This document shows positions 61,047 through 64,000 of a stretch of 64,000 nt of DNA, one piece after another (position 1 is the first letter of the stretch; each line of letters begins with the position of its first letter). Below the pieces are notes generated by a model. That model made no database searches. It was not told where the DNA came from and worked only from the letters and a program-made list of their open reading frames with translations. This DNA is from Pandoraea pneumonica (lineage in GTDB: Bacteria > Pseudomonadota > Gammaproteobacteria > Burkholderiales > Burkholderiaceae): positions 1,302,001 to 1,366,000 of the forward strand of contig NZ_CABPSK010000002.1 of NCBI RefSeq assembly GCF_902459645.1. The letters are read 5' to 3'. The translations under genes were made by a program, and so were the position numbers.

Positions 61047-61137
61047 GGAGAGATGGATGAGCGGTTTAAGTCGCACGCCTGGAAAGCGTGTATAGGTTAA
61101 TAGCCTATCGGGGGTTCGAATCCCCCTCTCTCCGCCA
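61047..61137 (+). tRNA. tRNA-Ser(GGA)
   Basis: Acceptor stem GGAGAGA with TCTCTCC; anticodon loop CTGGAAA in a CACGC/GCGTG stem gives anticodon GGA (Ser, UCC). A long variable arm (TATAGGTTAATAGCCTATCG region) is typical of tRNA-Ser. The T-arm GGGGGTTCGAATCCCCC is perfect and CCA is encoded. tRNA-Ser genes are common prophage integration sites; a decayed integrase follows. Confidence 0.97.
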
Positions 61138-61168
61138 CCGCATTCTATAAGGCTTTCGGGCCTTATCC

Positions 61169-61205
61169 GGAAAGCCCCGTTCCCTAATCGGACGGGGCTT
61201 TCCTA
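61169..61205 (+). terminator. terminator after tRNA-Ser
   Basis: Perfect 12-bp stem GGAAAGCCCCGT / ACGGGGCTTTCC with an 11-base loop and a short T run; 31 bases after the tRNA. Confidence 0.85.
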
Positions 61206-61317
61206 TTTGCACAAATCGACTTCTCGGCAGCAGTTTGACCTTTTCGGCCTTGCCGCGGTATGAGCGTCGGGTGGTCTGGGCCGTTGTGTGCGAGAGCGGT
61301 GCGCGGGCACGTTCAAT

Positions 61318-61860
61318 CTATTCCGCGTTGCTCAACCCCCTGGCCCGCAGGTCGCGCTCGATAAGTCACTAAGAGATCTTCGTCTCAGCGGGCACCGTTC
61401 CTATGTAGCCACGCCACATCGAATCAGAGCCATCTGGGCGACCCGTCGCCTCATCGATAAAGGCGTCGCCGGTCAGCGCATGGAAAAGCCACTTTGACGC
61501 GCGCTGGGGCCGTGTTCGAATGGCGTCCGCAACTGCTTCGCGCAACTCATCTGTCCATTCGTAGATCGTGTGCTTGCCACTGCTTTCGGCGGTTTTACGC
61601 CGTTGGATGTGGATACCCACATCATCAAAGTCTCTGTCAGGTTGGTGGACGAGTGTCTCGGCGACAGCGCGAGTCTCTTCCATCTTTCCAAGTCGCTCGG
61701 CCCAAACGAGATACGCCTCGGGTACGGGCGAGCGGAGGCGTAACTGCGTTTTCCGTCCCGCAAGGACTCAAGGCCGCGCGGTACTTCGTAGTAGGCACCG
61801 CTTCGCCGACGCCAGCGTGTTGGGAGGCCGCTATTCGCTTCGCTTCTCAAGCGTCGTTTA
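61318..61860 (-). pseudogene. decayed tyrosine-type phage integrase
   Basis: Pieces of one integrase lie in different minus-strand frames: an N-terminal DNA-binding part (GLPTRWRRRSGAYYEV, 61829 down), then PEAYLVWAERLGKM in the frame at 61683, then FDDVGIHIQRRKT and YEWTDELREAVADAI of the catalytic domain, and last DLRARGLSNAE (61318-61352) in a third frame, with the usual His of HDLR being Arg. The middle with the first catalytic Arg is missing, and the Tyr end is gone. It is therefore inactive. It lies 180 bp from the tRNA-Ser, the expected site for an island integrase. Confidence 0.8.
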
Positions 61861-62000
61861 TCAATCGTTCTATCACTGACGCTTTGGTCCGAAAGCTCCG
61901 AACCCTCCTGCCTATAACTAAGACTTTGGGTCGGCACTTCGCTGGAACGCGATGGTGCTTGATATATCGACGCTCTAGCGCTATCACACACCGTTACCGC

Positions 62001-62031
62001 TTACGGCCCGCTTCTCGCGGGCCGTTTTCAC
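62001..62031 (+). terminator. hairpin before the holin-like gene
   Basis: Stem ACGGCCCGC / GCGGGCCGT with a 5-base loop followed by TTTTC. Probably ends a phage transcript lost from the island; 3-70 bases before the next gene depending on its start. Confidence 0.75.
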
Positions 62032-62069
62032 TTATGCCGTCTCTTGGCGGCGCATCAACGGCGCATCTA

Positions 62070-62258
62070 GTGACAAACGCTGAATTGGTGGTTGAAGTGA
62101 TTAAGACGTCGCCTGCTACGGCGGTTCCGGTAATGACGCTATTGGGTTACAGCATGGTGGCCGGTTGGGTAAGCATGGCGACGCTCGCCTACGTGGTGAT
62201 GTTGGCAGCGCACTACATCTACAAGAACTTTATCAAGCCTTCGCGCAATCCGGAGTGA
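62070..62258 (+). CDS. putative phage holin
   Basis: 62 aa from GTG 62070 (or 74 aa from ATG 62034); neither has a good ribosome site. Two hydrophobic helices (AVPVMTLLGYSMVAGWVSM and TLAYVVMLAAHYIYK) and a basic C-end fit a small class II holin. It lies directly before the endolysin remnant, the usual holin place in a lysis cassette. Holins make holes in the inner membrane at phage lysis. Confidence 0.6.
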   Translation: MTNAELVVEVIKTSPATAVPVMTLLGYSMVAGWVSMATLAYVVMLAAHYIYKNFIKPSRNPE

Positions 62259-62261
62259 TGC

Positions 62262-62718
62262 ATGGATAGCAAACAAAGGTTACTTGGGGAGCTTGCCTCA
62301 GGGGCGGTCGCGGCGTTGCTGGAGCTGGTCCCCCACGTTGAGGGGGGGGCGGTACGTGGCTTATCAGGATTCCGCCGGGGGATGGACGATCTGCTACGGC
62401 CATTTGCGTGGAGTACGTCCGCGAATGAAGGCAACGCGGGCATAGTGCGATGCGTGGCTCGAAGCAAACCTTCGGGGCGCGCTCGACCGAGACGTGCGTG
62501 TGCAGATATCAACCGCTGAACGCGTGGCACTCGCGGACTTCGCATTTAACTTGGGCGAAACGAACTTACGAAATAGCACGCTCTTGCGATTCGTGAATTT
62601 GGGGCGTCGCGACGATGCATGCAACGAGTATCGCCGTTGGGTTCTGGGCGGAGGGCGCAAGCTCAATGGGCTTGTGAAGCCCCGTGAGTTGGAGGAATGG
62701 CTATGCCGGATGCATTGA
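62262..62718 (+). pseudogene. broken phage endolysin (GH24 lysozyme)
   Basis: Starts ATG 62262 (MDSKQRLLGELA, membrane-like N-terminus up to LVPHVEGG) and then changes frame at a run of eight G (62342-62349). Removing one G restores RYVAYQDSAGGWTICYGH with the GH24 catalytic set Glu (VEG), Asp (QDS), Thr (WTI). In that frame a TAG stop follows (62443-62445), where a Gln codon is expected before CDAWLEANLRGALD. The rest continues open to 62718 (LADFAFNLGETN, then RRWVLGGGRKLNGLV). Two lesions, so the gene is dead. Confidence 0.85.
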
Positions 62719-63086
62719 AACCGTGGACCGCAGTGACGGCCGTTGTGTTGCTCGTGTTGGCCTGCATGGCGATCGGATGGGGCACTAACGGCTGGCGCAT
62801 GAGTGCGGGGATTGCCGAAGCTCACAAGGTGCAAGCCGTCGAACGCGAAGCATCGGCGCGTGCGGCAATGGTGGATCTAGTCGAAGGCGCTAGCAAGGTA
62901 AGGACTGCGGCCGATTCGCACGACAGCGAGCGCGCAACGATCGTGGGCAAGCTCGACCAACTTTCGAAGGACTTTTGAAACTATGCCAAGGAAAAGCCGC
63001 CGCCTGATGATTGCCACCCTGATGCTGGCCGGGTGCGCCGTCTCTCCGACGCCATTGCCGCCGCCCAGCACGCCGCAGTAGCTTAG
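62703..63086 (+). pseudogene. Rz inner-membrane spanin with premature TGA
   Basis: Starts with MPDALKPWTAVTAVVLLVLA, an N-terminal membrane anchor, then a charged helix (VEREASARAAMVDLVEGAS). It stops at TGA 62976-62978 after 91 residues, but the frame continues (NYAKEKPPPDD, then RRLSDAIAAAQHAA) to TAG 63084-63086, giving a normal 127-aa Rz if read through. It overlaps the endolysin by 16 bp. The early stop removes the part that meets the outer spanin. Confidence 0.72.
62983..63081 (+). CDS. Rz1-like outer-membrane spanin lipoprotein
   Basis: 32 aa, nested in the Rz gene in another frame. Has a basic start (MPRKSRR), a hydrophobic stretch and lipobox LMLAGC, then a short Pro-rich tail (PTPLPPP), exactly the form of Rz1. 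Too short for normal gene lists. It is intact although Rz is not. Confidence 0.7.
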   Translation: MPRKSRRLMIATLMLAGCAVSPTPLPPPSTPQ

Positions 63087-63227
63087 TGGCAAGCTGTCCG
63101 GTCCCTGACGCGCCCGTTGAGGTAGATTTTGATGTGTGGCAGGAGTGGACACAAAACACTTTGCTCAGAGCGCTTGTGAATTGTGCGCGACGTCATGCAC
63201 GAACGGTGGCGGCTTGGCCGACCTAGG
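63087..63227. other. gap between spanin genes and the unknown gene
   Basis: About 140 bp with no gene; the short plus-strand frame starting at 63183 overlaps the minus-strand gene and looks like its shadow. Confidence 0.4.
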
Positions 63228-63974
63228 CTAGCCTGCGTCCTCAACGCGATGCCAGTGAGCGAAGAATATCTCGCCCATGTCGAACACGGTCATACAGTCG
63301 CTAATAATCTGCGGGTGCAAGCTGAGAGGGCGGCTAGCTCCGTCGTCGCCTGTGCTGTGCAAAAACAAGAATGTTGGATGCTTAAGGGCATCTTGTTCTT
63401 CGCAAATCGCTGAGTACAGCCTTTTCCCTTCCGGCGTGATGTCATAACCCAGCGCAAGCTTCCTTTTGTCCAGTTCCTTGTACCGATTTGCGTTGTCCGG
63501 GTGAACGTGAAAAGGTGGCACGTATAGTGGTATGCGATGCGCAAGCGAATCGCGGTATTCCTTCTGGTATTCGATATGCCATTTCTCAAGCTCTAAAGAT
63601 TTGTTCCGGATTTCTACGGGGAAATAGTTGCGCGTCTCCGCCCGAAACATTCCGATCCACTTAACACCTTTGCGATGACCGCGCAACTGATGACGTTCGA
63701 CGAATGCCCAGGCGAAGTTCTCAAAGACGCCGTAAACATTCATCACAAACGCGTGGAGGTTGATCTGAACGTCGTGTAGCTTTTCTGTATCAAGCGGGCG
63801 AGTCGTGTTAGGAGGAAACTTCTCGAAGATATTCCCAATAGCTGTTTTGATAACACCTATCCGTCGCCCCGCACCGTATCGAAGATGGTGGGCGGTTTGT
63901 GTTTCTCCGAACGGAGCGGCGTGCCTGACACACTCGCCCATGAGGACGTCGAGGCGCTGCCGGATCTCAATCAA
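63228..63974 (-). CDS. protein of unknown function, open at the window edge
   Basis: At least 248 aa from a possible TTG; the frame remains open to the last base of the window, so the true start may lie outside. It is mainly helical, with aromatic-rich segments (NLHAFVMNVYGVFENFAWAF and RNKSLELEKWHIEYQKEYRD followed by SLAHRIPLYVPP). The pattern of a RxxxxH-like turn (RDSLAHR) and helices recalls HEPN-type proteins, but I do not recognise a family. GC is lower than in the core genes, which suggests transfer with the island. Confidence 0.6.
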   Translation of the reverse strand: MIEIRQRLDVLMGECVRHAAPFGETQTAHHLRYGAGRRIGVIKTAIGNIFEKFPPNTTRPLDTEKLHDVQINLHAFVMNVYGVFENFAWAFVERHQLRGHRKGVKWIGMFRAETRNYFPVEIRNKSLELEKWHIEYQKEYRDSLAHRIPLYVPPFHVHPDNANRYKELDKRKLALGYDITPEGKRLYSAICEEQDALKHPTFLFLHSTGDDGASRPLSLHPQIISDCMTVFDMGEIFFAHWHRVEDAG

Positions 63975-64000
63975 ATTGAGAACGAATTGACGGTACTGCT

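Noticed and set aside
63183-63413. A 76-codon plus-strand frame near the right end
   Set aside because: Overlaps the longer minus-strand gene for most of its length and has no motif.
61047-64000. Search for a second copy of the tRNA-Ser 3' end as an attachment site
   Set aside because: No repeat of the T-arm sequence was seen up to the window edge; the other end probably lies outside.

Overview
The window is high-GC DNA from a betaproteobacterium, most likely family Burkholderiaceae. Pandoraea or a close relative is my best guess. The guess rests on the three-part pntAA/pntAB/pntB operon, the queA-tgt-yajC-secD-secF operon beside recG and oxyR, and the DUF4212/VC_2705-type symporter pair. 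The genus call is inference.

Layout. 1-6.8 kb holds housekeeping genes: proton-translocating transhydrogenase, a NUDIX hydrolase, mnmA and an FMN-type glutamate synthase-like protein. 7.0-27.5 kb is a type III secretion system (T3SS) island. It has three blocks: an AraC regulator followed by sctF-G-I-J-K-L-W on the plus strand; a minus-strand block of an SsaB/SpiC-like gene, sctC, sctD, sctE and a CesT-like chaperone; and an SsrB-like response regulator, an SsaM-like gene, sctV-N-O-P-Q-R-S-T-U and a lytic transglycosylase on the plus strand. Needle, inner rod, regulator, SsaB, SsaM and gene order all point to the SPI-2 (Ssa-Esc) family. No translocator, tip or effector gene is present. 27.5-61 kb returns to core genes: GST, purB, cytochrome c' and b561, secF-secD-yajC, tgt, queA, recG, oxyR with a catalase, dps, and a set of iron-related genes (hemP, exbD-exbB-tonB, bfd, bfr, two of them with Fur-box-like sites). 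Class I fumarase, acs and a sodium:solute symporter pair close this part. At 61.05 kb a tRNA-Ser(GGA) marks the edge of a decayed prophage or island: a broken tyrosine integrase, a holin-like gene, an endolysin with a frameshift and an amber codon, an Rz spanin with an opal codon, an intact nested Rz1, and an unknown lower-GC gene that runs to the window edge.

How the genes work together. The T3SS genes are packed with stop/start overlaps, so each block is probably one transcript. The SsaB-, SsaM- and SsaL(SctW)-like proteins could form the SPI-2 type gatekeeper that switches from translocator to effector export. The AraC protein and the SsrB-like protein are the likely local activators. No SsrA-like sensor kinase is in the window. 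The iron genes serve haem/siderophore uptake and iron storage. acs and the symporter pair suggest short-chain carboxylate uptake and activation. All family calls come from reading the sequence and remembered family features. No database search was run.
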